From an uncultured Fenollaria sp. (GTDB lineage: Bacteria > Bacillota > Clostridia > Tissierellales > Peptoniphilaceae), in NCBI RefSeq assembly GCF_946221515.1, contig NZ_CAMJVK010000028.1:1-23674 (forward strand): a stretch of DNA of 23,674 nt. The letters are read 5' to 3'. The translations under genes and the position numbers were made by a program. Below the pieces are notes generated by a model that was given only the letters and a program-made list of their open reading frames with translations, did not search any database and was not told the DNA's origin. This document shows positions 22,792 through 23,674 of the stretch, one piece after another (the stretch's first letter is position 1; each line of letters begins with the position of its first letter).

Positions 22792-23307
22792 CTATTGATG
22801 TATTATTATGTGAATAAATTTGCCTTGTAATTCTAGCTCTTCGCCTTCTGTCTCGTATAATGAATATTTATCCACATCTATGTCGTTGATTTTAGCTTTT
22901 TCGAGCGAGAATATATATTCTCCTCTGTTTGTATTCAATTTTTCATTCTCTTTTATGGATATATCTGCTTTTTTATCTTTTTTAATGATGACGTTGAAGT
23001 CGCGCGATGGCTCTTTGCTTATGGAGATGACTTTTTCGTCTCCCATAAATTCAAAGGCTTCGTCGCCCTTTATGATGATGCTCTTGCCATCTATCAAAAG
23101 TGTGATGTCTCCTTCGAGTTTCATTAGGTAGCGCCTATAGCCTGTAAAGTCTGAAAATTCTGAGCGCTCTAGGTCTATGGTCGCGGATGATATCCTTAGG
23201 TCGAAGTTTCTCTCTTGTAGGGTGGCATCTATCGGCTCTATGCAAAGCTGCTCTGTTTTGCCGCCTTTCCAAGTGGAAACGATTCTTTTACTATTTAAAT
23301 CTTTCAT
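22792..23307 (-). CDS. HutD/Ves-family cupin-like protein
   Basis: A 171-aa protein, close to the usual family length. The N-terminus has the family signature W-K-G-G-K-T-E-Q-L near residues 14-22, then DLRISSATI and the FSDFTGYRRYLMKLEG segment (about 52-68), typical of HutD/Ves proteins, which form a double cupin-like barrel. HutD is encoded with histidine-utilisation genes in some bacteria and Ves is a stress-related relative; the biochemical role is unsettled. No hut genes are nearby, so a histidine role is not implied. ATG 23307 follows GGAGAAAT. It sits directly after the rplQ terminator with almost no room for its own promoter, and is followed after 10 bases by the lipoprotein gene. 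Confidence 0.85.
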   Translation of the reverse strand: MKDLNSKRIVSTWKGGKTEQLCIEPIDATLQERNFDLRISSATIDLERSEFSDFTGYRRYLMKLEGDITLLIDGKSIIIKGDEAFEFMGDEKVISISKEPSRDFNVIIKKDKKADISIKENEKLNTNRGEYIFSLEKAKINDIDVDKYSLYETEGEELELQGKFIHIIIHQ

Positions 23308-23328
23308 ATTTCTCCAAATTTATGCGGT

Positions 23329-23356
23329 AAAAAAGTGGACTATTTAAGCCCACTTT
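23329..23356 (-). terminator. Intrinsic terminator after rplQ
   Basis: AAAGTGGGC (minus 23356-23348) pairs with GTCCACTTT (23340-23332, one G-U pair) around a 7-base loop, followed by a T run (23334-23329). It begins 13 bases after the rplQ stop and ends only about 20 bases before the HutD-like start codon. Confidence 0.85.
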
Positions 23357-23369
23357 ATATACATCTAAA

Positions 23370-23674
23370 TTATATTAATCTTAATAATGCGATTTCGGCG
23401 CCATCACCAATTCTTGGTTCAAGTTTATAAATTCTTGTGTAGCCGCCTTGTCTATCTGCGTACTTAGGCGCGATTTCTGTAAATAACTTTTTTGTTACTT
23501 CCTTGTCATAGATGTAGCTTTGTGCTTGTCTGATTGCGTGCATGTCGCCTCTCTTAGCAAGAGTGATCATCTTGTCAACCATTCTTTTAGTTTCTTTTGC
23601 ACGTGTAACTGTAGTCTTTATTTCTCCCTCTTTTATAAGTGATGTTACCAAGTTACGAAGCATAGCATTTCTAT
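23370..23674 (-). CDS. rplQ: 50S ribosomal protein L17, 5' end beyond the window
   Basis: L17 lies on the large subunit near the exit tunnel. The frame is open to the window edge and reads RNAMLRNLVTSLIKEG, TTVTRAKETKRMVDKMITLA, then the C-terminal block GGYTRIYKLEPRIGDGA, all typical of L17. The internal Met at 23663 is not the true start: L17 normally has some 12-15 residues before MLRNL (MAYRKLGR-like), which lie outside the window. rplQ is usually the last gene of the alpha operon (rpsM-rpsK-rpsD-rpoA-rplQ), and the terminator at 23329-23356 fits that. Confidence 0.97.
   Translation of the reverse strand, partial: RNAMLRNLVTSLIKEGEIKTTVTRAKETKRMVDKMITLAKRGDMHAIRQAQSYIYDKEVTKKLFTEIAPKYADRQGGYTRIYKLEPRIGDGAEIALLRLI

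Overview
The window looks like a low-GC Firmicute chromosome, most likely a Gram-positive anaerobic coccus of the Peptoniphilaceae/Tissierellia type (Peptoniphilus, Anaerococcus and relatives). The reasons are the A+T-rich codon use, the style of the ribosomal protein L17, and two giant secreted repeat proteins, one of which carries S-layer homology (SLH) domains. This placement is inference from protein style, not a database match. Every gene I can support lies on the minus strand, so the window reads biologically from right (23674) to left (1).

Right end (23674-21766): the 3' part of rplQ, the usual last gene of the ribosomal alpha operon, ends in a terminator. A HutD/Ves-family gene and an unrecognised lipoprotein gene follow, tightly coupled (the lipoprotein Shine-Dalgarno overlaps the hutD-like stop codon), and then a second terminator.

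Leader region (21765-20908, about 860 bases without a large gene): this is not empty. In transcription order it holds a small hairpin followed by a 17-base homopolymer (T17 on the minus strand), a near-consensus promoter, an intrinsic terminator about 150 nt downstream (attenuator or small RNA), an extended -10 promoter, a four-codon ORF with an unusually strong Shine-Dalgarno, a 10-bp hairpin, and a well-placed ATG followed at once by TAA.

Centre (20907-2115): two giant secreted proteins, 3415 and 2831 aa, separated by 49 bases that contain a 13-bp hairpin. The upstream protein has a unique N-terminal region, Ig-like modules, a beta-module array alternating with five Rib/alpha-like repeats, and no visible wall anchor. 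The downstream protein has a signal peptide, MucBP-like and InlB-like modules, 14 copies of an approximately 80-90 aa module, three CnaB-type domains with candidate isopeptide triads, an Asp/Arg-rich linker and three C-terminal SLH domains. I infer a two-component surface adhesin or matrix system in which only the second protein is wall-attached. The first gene has a nonsense codon at codon 2 and would have to start at a downstream TTG, so it may be silenced, restarted or translationally regulated.

Left end (2050-1): remains of mobile DNA. There is a decayed IS200/IS605-type element with terminal hairpins and a broken tnpA, a promoter followed by a broken excisionase-like HTH gene and a broken beta-class DNA methyltransferase gene, a terminator hairpin, and the first 30 codons of a RepA-like replication initiator running off the window edge.
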